Positions 18,430 to 26,835 of a stretch of 64,000 nt of DNA are shown here, one piece after another. Both the position numbers and the translations under genes were made by a program. The stretch comes from JAHRVQ01 sp964548025 (GTDB lineage Bacteria; Pseudomonadota; Gammaproteobacteria; Pseudomonadales; Azotimanducaceae), in NCBI GenBank assembly GCA_964548025.1, contig CAZJRI010000004.1:1-64000 (forward strand), in the 5' to 3' direction. Numbering within the stretch: the first letter of the stretch is position 1; every line of letters starts with the position of its first letter. Below the pieces are notes generated by a model, which was not told the DNA's origin, did no database searches, and saw only the letters and a program-made list of their open reading frames with translations.

Positions 18430-19140
18430 GTGACTTCTCTGTCGGAACTCAAGTTCTTTACGACACCTGTACATGATTGCAGCTACCTTGAAGGCAAGGA
18501 AGCAATTACGCTCTTCGCCGACCCCGGTGCGCCAATAGATACGGATCTCTATTCTGCGCTGTCTGCTGTTGGATTTCGTCGTAGTGGCGTGCACATTTAC
18601 AGACCCTATTGCCAGAATTGTTCTGCCTGTATTCCGGTGCGCCTGCCTGTTGATCTATTTGTTCCGTTACGACGTCAGAAGCGTGCAAACAAAAAGAATC
18701 AGGATCTGGTTGTCGTTCGAAAATCACCAGAACTGAACGATGAGTATTTTGATCTCTATTCCCGGTATGTAACCGCGAGGCATGCTGATGGTGACATGTT
18801 TCCTGCCACCAGAGAACAATTCCACTCTTTTCTCGTTGAAGGTCGACCTGAGGCGGGATTCTATGAATTCAGGTCTGATGGTCGATTGTTAGCAGTCGCT
18901 GTTGCAGACCATCTGCAAGACGGACTTTCAGCTATTTATACTTTCTTTGAGCCTGATGAAGAACGTCGCAGTCCTGGCACCTACGCTATTTTGTGGCTCA
19001 TAGAAGAATCAAGACGTTTGAATCTAACCTATCTGTACCTTGGATACTGGATCAAACAATGCCAGAAAATGTCATATAAAATGGATTACAAGCCACTTGA
19101 GATCTTCGTAAATAACCACTGGATTACAGTATCAGACTAG
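18430..19140 (+). CDS. bpt: Aspartate/glutamate leucyltransferase (bacterial ATE homologue)
   Basis: 236 residues from a GTG at 18430, chosen because homologues begin MTSLxELKFF; an earlier GTG at 18367 would overlap aat. The family motif YRPYCQNCSACIPVRLP with clustered cysteines is present, as is GYWIKQCQKMSYKM near the C-terminus. Bpt transfers Leu to N-terminal Asp/Glu, extending the ClpS degron repertoire. It is translated just after aat and followed by infA. Confidence 0.93.
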   Translation: MTSLSELKFFTTPVHDCSYLEGKEAITLFADPGAPIDTDLYSALSAVGFRRSGVHIYRPYCQNCSACIPVRLPVDLFVPLRRQKRANKKNQDLVVVRKSPELNDEYFDLYSRYVTARHADGDMFPATREQFHSFLVEGRPEAGFYEFRSDGRLLAVAVADHLQDGLSAIYTFFEPDEERRSPGTYAILWLIEESRRLNLTYLYLGYWIKQCQKMSYKMDYKPLEIFVNNHWITVSD

Positions 19141-19232
19141 CGTTAGTGACAGACCATATTCTGGCTTTTGCTTATAAAAAGGAATTCGTGCAAAATGGCC
19201 GCCTTTAAAACCACGAGCAAAATTTTTTCCGA

Positions 19233-19448
19233 ATGGCAAAAGAAGAACAGATTCAAATGACAGGTATCGTTACCGATACGCTACCGAATACCATGTTCAA
19301 AGTTGAACTTGAAAACGGCCACGAAATCATTGCCCATATTTCCGGCAAAATGCGCAAGAACTATATCAAGATTCTGACGGGAGACAGCGTCAAAGTTGAA
19401 TTGACGCCCTATGATCTTACAAAGGGCAGAATCACATTCAGAGAATAG
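19233..19448 (+). CDS. infA: Translation initiation factor IF-1
   Basis: 71 residues, full-length OB-fold with ETLPNTMF-type and HISGKMRKNYIKILTGD motifs nearly identical to enterobacterial IF-1. It converges with clpA, the arrangement seen in E. coli and Pseudomonas. The serine tRNA that sits between infA and clpA in E. coli is absent here: the gap to the clpA stop is only 20 bp. Confidence 0.98.
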   Translation: MAKEEQIQMTGIVTDTLPNTMFKVELENGHEIIAHISGKMRKNYIKILTGDSVKVELTPYDLTKGRITFRE

Positions 19449-19468
19449 TCGGATGCTGTCTTGAATTT

Positions 19469-21833
19469 CTAGACTGACAATTCGCTGGGTTCTTCAATCT
19501 CTAATACAAGATCATCATCCTTAACCGAGACGTGCACCACCCCACCCCCGTTAGACAATCTGCCGAAAAGGATATCTTCGGCCAGTTCCTTCTTGATCTT
19601 TGACTGAATTAACCTTTGCATCGGTCTGGCACCCATGGACTCATCATAACCGTGAGTTGCCAACCATTCCCGGGCATCTTCTGATATGTCGAGTACAACC
19701 TTTTTGTCATCCAACTGTACCTGAACCTCAACAAGAAACCGCATCATATTCTCCACCTGCCGAAGAAACACCATCATACTCTTCTTCCCAAACAACAAGC
19801 AGCCAAATTGGAATAGAAGCCCTGATGGACAAACGCGTCAAATTAGAAGAAGCTATAGATTNNNNNNNNNNTGAATGGAATTGAATGATTGAGTCAAGCC
19901 GGTTGCGGAACTCAGGGGTAAACATTTTTTTCAATACTTCCATTCCATCAGACGAATGATCCTGATGGACAAATCCGATTGAAGAACGGCTCATTTCCTG
20001 CGCGCCTGCATTTGTAGTCATGATCAGAACAACATTTCTGAAATCCGCAGATCTTCCATTGTTATCGGTTAAGGTTCCGTGATCCATAACCTGCAATAGT
20101 AAATTGAAGACTTCCGGGTGTGCTTTTTCGACCTCGTCAAGCAGAAGCACACAGTGGGGATGTTTTGTAATGGCCTCTGTGAGCAATCCACCCTGGTCAT
20201 ATCCTACATACCCGGGAGGCGCACCAATCAGACGCGAAACTGTATGTCGCTCCATGTACTCGGACATGTCGAATCGAATTAACTCAACTCCCATAATCAA
20301 CGCAAGCTGTCGACAGACCTCGGTTTTACCAACACCGGTGGGGCCCGCAAAAAGGAACGAACCGATGGGCTTTTCATCTTCTTTCAACCCGGCCCGGGAC
20401 AATTTGATTGCGCTGGCAAGCGTATCGATCGCATCGTCCTGGCCGAAGATCACCATCTTGAGATTACTATCGATATCTTTAAGTGCCTTTTTATCAGAGG
20501 TTGAGACGGTGTTAGGCGGAATCCTTGCGATTTTTGCCACCATTTTCTCCACATCCGATACGCTGATCTGTTTCTTGCGTTTTGACGGTGGTTGCAGTTG
20601 TTGATAGGCACCAACCTCATCAATCACGTCAATTGCCTTGTCAGGCATGAAGCGATCATTGATATACCGTTCGGCTAATTCAGCAGCTACTCGCAGTGAT
20701 CTGTCCGTATACTTCAGATGGTGATGTTCTTCGAATCTGCTTTTCAGGCCTTTGAGAATTTTGTAGGTATCATCAACGTCCGGTTCAGTGACGTCTATTT
20801 TCTGAAATCGACGTGAAAGTGCACGATCTTTGTCGAAAATTCCTCTGTATTCCTGATAGGTAGTCGAACCCATGCACCTTATCTCACCTGAAGCGAGCAA
20901 TGGTTTTAGCAGATTGGATGCATCCATGACTCCGCCTGATGCTGCCCCTGCACCGATAATCGTATGAATCTCATCAATGAAGAGAATCTGATTGTCTTCT
21001 TTCTTGAGTTCGTTGAGCAGAGTCTTCAGCCTCTTCTCGAAGTCTCCCCTGTATTTGGTACCGGCAAGAAGTGCGCCCAGATCGAGTGCGTGAACAGTGC
21101 TGTCCTTGATTATTTCAGGCACATTGCCATCAACAATCATTTTCGCCAACCCCTCTGCGATGGCAGTTTTGCCAACCCCGGACTCGCCAACCAGCAGTGG
21201 ATTGTTCTTTCGACGACGTGACAATATCTGGATTACCCTTTCTACTTCGTCCTGACGACCAACTAAAGGATCTATAAGGCCTTTACGAGCTTGCTCATTA
21301 AGGTTAGTTGCGAAACTTTCAAGCGGGCTTGGCGCCTTTTCTTCCCCGTTGGCGTCTTCGTCAAGGTTCTCAACCTGTTCCGACTCTTCGTGATTAGCTA
21401 CCTTGGGAGTGCCGTGAGCAATGTAATTTACGACGTCGATGCGATTAACATCCTGCTGCTTGAGAATGTAGACAGCATGGCTTTCCTGTTCGCTGAATAT
21501 GGCCACCAGCACACTGCCGCCCGTTACTTCTTTACGCCCGGATGACTGGACATGGAATACGGCTCGCTGGAGTACCCGCTGGAATCCGAGTGTTGGTTGC
21601 GTTTCTCTTTCTTGATCATTCTTTGGTATCAGAGGCGTGGTAGCGTCCAGGAATTCTTCAAGCTCTTTTCGTAGCTTCTCGATATCGGCACCGCATGCCC
21701 GTAGGACGTTGGCTGCCACCGCATTGTCGATCAGTGCGAGCAGCAGGTGCTCTACTGACATCAGCTCGTGGCGTTTTGCCCGTGCTTCCTTGAAGGCTAG
21801 ATTTAGTGTTACTTCCAAATCTTTACTAAGCAT
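19469..21833 (-). CDS. clpA: ATP-dependent Clp protease unfoldase ClpA, broken by gap and chimeric segment
   Basis: From 21833: N-domain, first AAA with LLVGESGVGKTAIAEG, second AAA with FAGPTGVGKTEV, and a ClpP-docking loop (SSIGFVHQD). The frame runs to about FRNRLDSIIQFHS, then hits 10 N and about 120 bp that do not fit ClpA. ClpA resumes at FLVEVQVQLDDKK and ends at 19469 with the MGARPMQRLIQ sensor-2 region. Homologues need only about 13 residues between these points. The break is best explained as misassembly, not a true pseudogene. ClpA unfolds N-degron and other substrates for ClpP. Confidence 0.93.
19740..19861 (+). other. Likely chimeric contig-end segment inside clpA
   Basis: These roughly 120 bp do not encode ClpA on the minus strand but read cleanly on the plus strand as a Pro/Ser/Thr/Gln-rich stretch ending IEALMDKRVKLEEAID before the gap. 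The plus-strand frame passes smoothly out of genuine clpA sequence near 19725-19740, as expected for a template-switch or misjoin. Confidence 0.6.
19862..19871. other. Assembly gap (10 N) inside clpA
   Basis: Ten N join the upstream clpA contig to the suspected chimeric end. The size is probably a placeholder. Confidence 0.95.
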
Positions 21834-21905
21834 TTCATCTGTCCTGCTGTGCTAAGAGACATCTTGGTCTCCGTAGCGATTATTTACAACCATTCTCTTT
21901 CAAGT

Positions 21906-22322
21906 CTAGTCAGCGGATTCAATTTCCGATACCAATGGATGCTGACTTTCTTGTGCGTATTGATTCACCTGCGCTGATTTCGTCTCCGCTATATCCCGGG
22001 TATATATCCCACAGGTCGCCTTTCCCACAGTGTGTACCGCCAGCATAATCTGCGTGGCTTTTTCTCTGTTCATGTTAAAAAACATCTGTAGAACTTCGAT
22101 CACAAATTCCATCGGCGTGTAGTCATCATTAAGCATAACCACCTTATACATGGGTGGTTCCTTAAGCTCAGGCTTCGATACTTCTTCGACAACGCCAATA
22201 TCTCGATCATAATCCTGGTCGTCATCTTTGCCAGATCTAACCGGCCTAATATCTTTCGAACCTTGCTGACGAATGTCCAACGCTAATTTAAATTCTAGTC
22301 TATTTTCTCGATCCCCAATCAT
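21906..22322 (-). CDS. clpS: ATP-dependent Clp protease adaptor ClpS
   Basis: 138 residues if started at the only upstream ATG (22322), longer than the usual roughly 100-120. The conserved domain begins at PPMYKVVMLNDDYTPMEFVIEVL (about residue 56 on). The N-degron pocket residues (ND of LNDDYTPMEF, and the HTVGKATCG helix) are visible. No clear Shine-Dalgarno supports the ATG, so a shorter non-ATG start is possible. ClpS delivers N-terminal Leu/Phe/Tyr/Trp substrates to ClpA. It precedes clpA by 72 bp and is divergent from cspD. Confidence 0.9.
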   Translation of the reverse strand: MIGDRENRLEFKLALDIRQQGSKDIRPVRSGKDDDQDYDRDIGVVEEVSKPELKEPPMYKVVMLNDDYTPMEFVIEVLQMFFNMNREKATQIMLAVHTVGKATCGIYTRDIAETKSAQVNQYAQESQHPLVSEIESAD

Positions 22323-22547
22323 ATAAAGATTGACCCAAATTCAGCTATCTGACTATCCAATGAAAACATAACAACAATTGACTGTTAAGCCCAAAAGGAC
22401 CTAAATCTTAATTTCCATCCAGGGTTTATCTTCCATGGGTTCTATGATCGGGTACAGTGCAAATTTTTCATCAGTCCGGGTAAAGGATACCGTTATTACC
22501 TTTTGGATCAGGAACATATCCTTAACTTGGAGATAAATTCACGATAT

Positions 22548-22590
22548 TCAAGGCGCAGCCTTGACGAATTGGTCACATTACCCATAAAGT
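22548..22590 (+). promoter_or_regulatory. cspD promoter with palindrome over the -35
   Basis: TTGACG (22561-22566), 18-nt spacer, TAAAGT (22585-22590). The palindrome TCAAGGC-GCA-GCCTTGA (22548-22564) overlaps the -35 box and could be an operator. The rest of the 356-bp clpS/cspD gap shows no gene. The predicted 5' leader of cspD is about 80 nt. Confidence 0.4.
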
Positions 22591-22678
22591 AGCATTGAAA
22601 ACACTTGGTGTATGCTCCCCTCAAGGCTGTTTAGGGCTATACCAGGTGTATGTAGTGAGGACAGGAGGTCGCGCATCC

Positions 22679-22903
22679 ATGCCAACAGGACGCGTAAAAT
22701 GGTTCAACAACGCCAAAGGCTACGGTTTTATCCTGCCTGAAGATGGTAGCGAGGATTACTTCGCCCATTATTCCTCCATAGTTATGGAAGGATACAAAAC
22801 CCTAAAAGCGGGGCAGCTAGTCACTTTTGAGATATTGGAAGGGCCCAAAGGTTCCCACGCGATTAATATCAAGTCAGTCGACGATGTACCGACGGACAAC
22901 TGA
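22679..22903 (+). CDS. cspD: Cold-shock-domain protein CspD-like
   Basis: 74 residues from the ATG at 22679, with AGGAGG 10 nt upstream. The cold-shock domain has RNP1-like KGYGFI and RNP2-like DYFAHYS. The C-terminal tail past the domain and the location divergent from clpS/clpA match CspD, a DNA/RNA-binding inhibitor of replication in stationary phase. Plain CspA-type function is the alternative. Confidence 0.92.
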   Translation: MPTGRVKWFNNAKGYGFILPEDGSEDYFAHYSSIVMEGYKTLKAGQLVTFEILEGPKGSHAINIKSVDDVPTDN

Positions 22904-22947
22904 CCCGCGTCCAATACTCCAAGAACCGGATCAGTTGTCGTAGGGCT

Positions 22948-24207
22948 TTAACCCATGTGGGCTATAATTGCGTCACCAAATGCTGATGCCTTGTAAAGGG
23001 TCGCTCCCTCCATGAGGCGTTCGAAATCATAGGTTACAGTCTTCGCAACGATAGCGCCCTGCATGCCGTCAATAATCAGATCTGCTGCTTCAGTCCAACC
23101 CATATGCCGTAGCATCATTTCGGCAGAAAGAATCAATGAGCCAGGATTTACCTTGTCCTGACCAGCATACTTGGGCGCAGTACCATGAGTCGCCTCAAAT
23201 AGTGCCACTGCATCACCAATATTGGCACCAGGTGCGATACCGATTCCACCAACTTCGGCGGCAAGTGCATCTGAAAAGTAGTCACCGTTCAGGTTCATCG
23301 TAGCAATACAACTATATTCAGCGGGTCTAAGCAGAATCTGTTGCAGCATTGCGTCGGCAATGACATCCTTGATGATGATTTCATTACCCGTCACTGGATT
23401 CTTCAGTGTGCACCAGGGACCACCGTCGAGTAACTCAGCGCCAAATTCTTCCTGGGCCAGTTCATACCCCCAATCCTTGAATGCACCTTCGGTAAACTTC
23501 ATGATATTACCTTTGTGCACCAGCGTGACGGATGGTTTGTCGTTGTCTATCGCGTACTGGATAGCCTTTCGAACGAGTCTGTAGGTGCCCTCTTTGGAAA
23601 TTGGCTTTACGCCGATCCCGCAATTCTCCGGGAACCGAATGCCGGTTACGCCCATTTCCTCTTGCAGAAATTTAATTACCTTCTCTGCCTCAGGCGTGCC
23701 AGCTTGCCACTCTATGCCTGCATAGATGTCCTCGGTGTTCTCCCTGAAGATCACCATATCTGTTAGCTCGGGTTTGCTCACAGGGCTGGGTACGCCCTCA
23801 AAATATTGGATGGGTCTGAGGCAGAGGAACAGATCCAGTTCCTGGCGCAGTGCCACGTTTAATGATCTGATGCCGCCCCCAACAGGAGTCGTTAGCGGAC
23901 CCTTGATACCAATCAGATATTCCCGCATGGCTTCCAGGGTCTCTTCAGGTAGCCATTCGTCCGGTCCATAAACCTGTGTAGCTTTTTCCCCAGCATAGAT
24001 CTCCATCCAGGCGATGGATCGTTTCCCGCCGTAGGCTTTCTCTATCGCTGTATCGACCACTTTAAGCATCGGTGGTGTTACATCAACTCCGATCCCATCT
24101 CCTTCGATAAAGGGGATAATTGGGCGATCGGGGATGTTAAGGGACATGTCAGCATTCGCGGTGATTTTGTCACCATCTACTGGAACATTGATATGTTGAT
24201 ATCCCAT
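22948..24207 (-). CDS. icd: Isocitrate dehydrogenase (NADP+)
   Basis: 419 residues from the ATG at 24207, supported by GGAGA 6 nt upstream and by alignment with E. coli Icd (416 aa). A longer in-frame start at 24270 would lie inside a structured leader. Visible are FIEGDGIGVDVTPPM, the RSLNVALRQELDL segment with the regulatory serine phosphorylated by AceK in E. coli, ENTEDIYAGIEW, and the NADP-specific HGTAPKYAGQDKVNPGS region (in part). It catalyses the TCA step to 2-oxoglutarate. It is divergent from rluE, as in E. coli. Confidence 0.96.
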   Translation of the reverse strand: MGYQHINVPVDGDKITANADMSLNIPDRPIIPFIEGDGIGVDVTPPMLKVVDTAIEKAYGGKRSIAWMEIYAGEKATQVYGPDEWLPEETLEAMREYLIGIKGPLTTPVGGGIRSLNVALRQELDLFLCLRPIQYFEGVPSPVSKPELTDMVIFRENTEDIYAGIEWQAGTPEAEKVIKFLQEEMGVTGIRFPENCGIGVKPISKEGTYRLVRKAIQYAIDNDKPSVTLVHKGNIMKFTEGAFKDWGYELAQEEFGAELLDGGPWCTLKNPVTGNEIIIKDVIADAMLQQILLRPAEYSCIATMNLNGDYFSDALAAEVGGIGIAPGANIGDAVALFEATHGTAPKYAGQDKVNPGSLILSAEMMLRHMGWTEAADLIIDGMQGAIVAKTVTYDFERLMEGATLYKASAFGDAIIAHMG

Positions 24208-24237
24208 AAATTCTCCGTTTAAATCTAGTTTGATGTT

Positions 24238-24315
24238 GTCACCGGATTCCCGGTGACCCTGTACCGACACCAGGTTGTTCTACAACCCGTTGGGAACTTA
24301 TGTCGGTCTCCCAAC
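24238..24315 (-). ncRNA. Pseudoknotted leader RNA upstream of icd
   Basis: Reading the minus strand: helix A GTTGGGA/TCCCAAC (24315-24309 with 24295-24289). Helix B GGTTGT-AGA-ACAACC (24287-24273). Helix C pairs ACCGACA in the loop of A (24307-24301) with TGTCGGT (24269-24263), forming a pseudoknot. Helix D GTCACCGG-GAAT-CCGGTGAC (24257-24238). All 28 pairs are Watson-Crick. A 30-nt linker with the Shine-Dalgarno follows. A cis-regulatory RNA (riboswitch or protein-binding leader) for icd is inferred. Confidence 0.7.
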
Positions 24316-24339
24316 TTGAACAAAAATAAATGAGCGCGG

Positions 24340-24348
24340 AGTATAGCA
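24340..24348 (-). promoter_or_regulatory. Extended -10 promoter for icd
   Basis: Minus strand TGCTATACT (24348-24340) matches an extended -10 element. No good -35 is seen. The predicted transcription start near 24333 would place the whole structured leader in the transcript. Confidence 0.45.
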
Positions 24349-24448
24349 TTCACGCGGGGGGAGCGCATCGCAACGGTAACATAATAGATTTGAGTGATGC
24401 GCCGTATAAGAAACGGTCTTCAGGTTGAGAAGCTAGATTGAATTGAAG

Positions 24449-25009
24449 ATGACTAATTTGATTTTGTTTAACAAACCATTCGGTGTGATATGCCAGTTCC
24501 GCGAGAAAGAAGGAAAAAAGAGTCTCGGTGAATTCATTGATCTGCCGGAATATTACCCTGCCGGACGACTCGATCATGATTCAGAGGGACTCGTTCTGTT
24601 GACAAATGACGGCAAGCTTCAAGCCCGTATTACCGAACCAAAATATAAGTTGCCTAAGACCTACCAGGTCCAGGTAGAAGGAGATATCACCGAAGCGGCA
24701 ATTTCGTCTCTGCGTAAGGGGGTGGAATTAAATGACGGCCTGACCCGTCCTGCAAAAATATCTCTTCTGGCGGATGCTCCGCTGGCGCCAAGATCTCCAC
24801 CGATAAGATTCAGGCAGAATATCCCGACTAGCTGGATCGAGATGACGATTGCTGAGGGTAGAAATCGTCAGATAAGACGAATGACCGCAGCCGTGGGTTA
24901 CCCGACCCTGAGACTTTTTCGGTATCAGATTGGCCATTGGAGTACAAAGGGTCTCAAGGTGGGTGAATGGAAAATGGATCGCGTTAACCTGCCGCAGAAT
25001 TCCAGATAA
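24449..25009 (+). CDS. rluE: 23S rRNA pseudouridine synthase RluE-like
   Basis: 186 residues from the ATG at 24449; a TTG two codons upstream is possible. RsuA/RluB/E/F family without an S4 domain: FNKPFGVICQF, catalytic Asp in GRLDHDSEGLVLLTNDG, and EGRNRQIRRMTAAVGYPTLRL (in part). RluE makes pseudouridine 2457 in 23S rRNA. It is divergent from icd exactly as in E. coli, which supports the symbol. Confidence 0.92.
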   Translation: MTNLILFNKPFGVICQFREKEGKKSLGEFIDLPEYYPAGRLDHDSEGLVLLTNDGKLQARITEPKYKLPKTYQVQVEGDITEAAISSLRKGVELNDGLTRPAKISLLADAPLAPRSPPIRFRQNIPTSWIEMTIAEGRNRQIRRMTAAVGYPTLRLFRYQIGHWSTKGLKVGEWKMDRVNLPQNSR

Positions 25010-25047
25010 GCTGAAATATTTCGTTAACTCTCAGTACTTTCCCCGCT

Positions 25048-25512
25048 TCACTCTTCCTGGTCCTGCCACTGGCCCGCTTGATTGATATCCGACTGACGAG
25101 TCTCCAGCCAGCGCTCACCGTCTGGGGTATCCTCCCTTTTCCAGAAAGTTGCGCGTGTTTTCAGATAATCGATTATGTACTCGCATGCATCGAATGCATC
25201 ACCCCGGTGGGCACTGGCGACACCAACAAAAACGATCTGATCACCCGGAGACAATTGACCAACACGGTGAATTACCGTCGCAGATATAACATTCCAGCGA
25301 GATTGGGCTTCATTAATGATGGATGTGATCTGTTTTTCGGTCATTTCGGGGTAGTGCTCGAGAAACAGACTATTAACGCCTTCACCATCATTCTCATTTC
25401 GCACGAGTCCAAGGAAGGTGCTGATACCACCAACGGTTTTGGACGTATCGCCCAGGTTGCGAATTTCGAGCCCAGTATCGAAGTCAGCTTCCTGAACCAA
25501 AACTCGAATCAT
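25048..25512 (-). CDS. moaE: Molybdopterin synthase catalytic subunit MoaE
   Basis: 154 residues from the ATG at 25512, with GGAGG 6 nt upstream lying at the end of moaD. Catalytic lysines K118 and K125 (LKTRATFWKRE) and the HRVGQLSPGD and SAHRGDAFDAC motifs are present. MoaE, with two MoaD, inserts the dithiolene sulfurs into precursor Z (cPMP). Third gene of moaC-moaD-moaE. No moaA or moaB is in the window. Confidence 0.95.
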   Translation of the reverse strand: MIRVLVQEADFDTGLEIRNLGDTSKTVGGISTFLGLVRNENDGEGVNSLFLEHYPEMTEKQITSIINEAQSRWNVISATVIHRVGQLSPGDQIVFVGVASAHRGDAFDACEYIIDYLKTRATFWKREDTPDGERWLETRQSDINQAGQWQDQEE

Positions 25513-25514
25513 GG

Positions 25515-25769
25515 TCAACCTCCAGTGACCGGGGGGAAGAAGGCAATTTCATCGCCGTCCTGCAATACATAATTCTGATCAACCATTTCATGATTGACAG
25601 CCATGAGTACCTGGTTTGCCTGTAAAACTTCTGACCAGTTGTTACCTCTTGTCTCTGACAGAAATGTCAGAAATTCACGGACAGACCTGCCTGCCGGTAG
25701 TTCCAAGGCTAATTCTGCTTCTCCAAGCACTTCACGCAGACTTGCAAACAGAACGAGTTTTACTTTCAT
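25515..25769 (-). CDS. moaD: Molybdopterin synthase sulfur carrier MoaD
   Basis: 84 residues from the ATG at 25769. Ubiquitin-like fold with LVLFASLREVLG at the start and the essential C-terminal Gly-Gly (PPVTGG) that carries thiocarboxylate sulfur to MoaE. It overlaps the moaC stop by 4 bp, so translation is coupled. A longer upstream frame is only the shadow of moaC. Confidence 0.94.
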   Translation of the reverse strand: MKVKLVLFASLREVLGEAELALELPAGRSVREFLTFLSETRGNNWSEVLQANQVLMAVNHEMVDQNYVLQDGDEIAFFPPVTGG

Positions 25770-26248
25770 GCGTTCCAAACTCCGCTCCTGCCCCCTGCTT
25801 TGTGAATCAGCCGGATATCCCCAATTACCATTGCCTTGTCTACCGCCTTGCACATATCGTAGATCGTCAGTGCTGCTATGGACACGGCCGTCAGTGCTTC
25901 CATCTCGACACCTGTCTTACCACTCACTTTGCAGGTGCCAGTTATCAATACCTGGTTCTTCTCATCATCAGTCTCGAATTCCACATCGATTGCATTGAGT
26001 GCCAGCGGGTGACAGAGCGGGATCAGCTCAGAGCATTTTTTTGCCCCCTGGATACCTGCGATTCTTGCGACCGCAAACACATCTCCCTTCTTATGACCAC
26101 CCTCTTTTATCAGAACGAGGGTTTCGGCACTCATCGTTACACTACCTTTTGCAACTGCAGTTCTTTCAGTTACAGATTTCTCGGTTACATCAACCATCTT
26201 CGCTTTACCTTCTGAATCCAGATGGGTTAGCGTTTTTGATTCAGTCAT
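25766..26248 (-). CDS. moaC: Cyclic pyranopterin monophosphate synthase MoaC
   Basis: 160 residues with LTHLDSEGKAKMVDV at the N-terminus, KKCSELIPLCHPLAL and GVEMEALTAVSIAALTIYDM (in part), the active-site regions of MoaC. It converts the MoaA product to cPMP. First gene of the moaCDE operon. Its start codon is only 17 bp from the start of the divergent nudJ, so one or both promoters must lie in coding sequence. Confidence 0.96.
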   Translation of the reverse strand: MTESKTLTHLDSEGKAKMVDVTEKSVTERTAVAKGSVTMSAETLVLIKEGGHKKGDVFAVARIAGIQGAKKCSELIPLCHPLALNAIDVEFETDDEKNQVLITGTCKVSGKTGVEMEALTAVSIAALTIYDMCKAVDKAMVIGDIRLIHKAGGRSGVWNA

Positions 26249-26265
26249 ACATCTTACTCAATTAC

Positions 26266-26730
26266 ATGAATTACAATGATCCAATGAATTGGCCACCACA
26301 TATTACAGTTGCTACGATCGTGCAGAAAGCAGATAAATTTCTGATGGTCGAAGAACAGGATGCCTCGCAGATCGTCATCAATCAACCTGCCGGTCACCTT
26401 GAACCACATGAGACTATCTTTGAAGCCGCCTGCAGGGAAACGCTCGAAGAAACCGGCTGGATCGTCGAGTTAAAGCATATTGTCGGAATATATCACTTTC
26501 TGTCACCTGTAGACGGCATTACCTATCACCGGATCTGTTTTGCTGCGGAAGCCGTCTCAGAAACTGAATCAGAACTTGATCCTGATATCATCTCCACCCA
26601 CTGGCTTACTTTATCAGAAATCGAAACAGCACAAAAAAGAAGTCCGCTGGTGCTTCGATCAATTGAAGATTATTTGAAGGGAAACCCCGTCCCACTGTCA
26701 TTTTTGAAACACATTGACAGTGAAGGCTGA
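26266..26730 (+). CDS. nudJ: Nudix hydrolase, NudJ-like
   Basis: About 154 residues from the ATG at 26266; a second ATG at 26284 gives an N-terminus closer to E. coli NudJ, and neither has a clear Shine-Dalgarno. A full Nudix box is present (GHLEPHETIFEAACRETLEETGW, spanned here in two parts: GHLEPHE and RETLEETG). NudJ hydrolyses phosphorylated thiamine precursors and nucleotides in E. coli. The order nudJ-mnmA-hflD-purB matches E. coli, supporting the name. Confidence 0.86.
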   Translation: MNYNDPMNWPPHITVATIVQKADKFLMVEEQDASQIVINQPAGHLEPHETIFEAACRETLEETGWIVELKHIVGIYHFLSPVDGITYHRICFAAEAVSETESELDPDIISTHWLTLSEIETAQKRSPLVLRSIEDYLKGNPVPLSFLKHIDSEG

Positions 26731-26796
26731 ACGAATCGCTGATTGATAACCTAGTGTGTGTTTGGCATCTAGTTGTTAAAATGCGGCGTTTTCGAA

Positions 26797-26835
26797 TTCA
26801 GTCATACATTTCAGTCAAACAATTCAGTCAAACAA
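26797..26835. repeat. 13-bp tandem repeat at the mnmA start
   Basis: TTCAGTCATACAT (26797-26809), TTCAGTCAAACAA (26810-26822) and TTCAGTCAAACAA (26823-26835). The last A of the third unit is the first base of the mnmA ATG. A 14-bp match to the first unit (ATTCAGTCATACAT) also occurs at 26239-26252 over the moaC start codon, so near-identical copies flank nudJ. Confidence 0.8.

Noticed and set aside
19141..19468. Serine tRNA next to infA/clpA as in E. coli
   Set aside because: No cloverleaf or T-loop sequence is present; only 20 bp separate infA and clpA.
19469..21833. clpA as a true pseudogene
   Set aside because: Both halves are fully conserved and the break coincides with an N gap and foreign-looking sequence, so misassembly is the simpler explanation.
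24207..24270. Longer icd start at 24270
   Set aside because: The extra 21 codons run through hairpin D of the leader, are not part of the family, and the Shine-Dalgarno sits before 24207.
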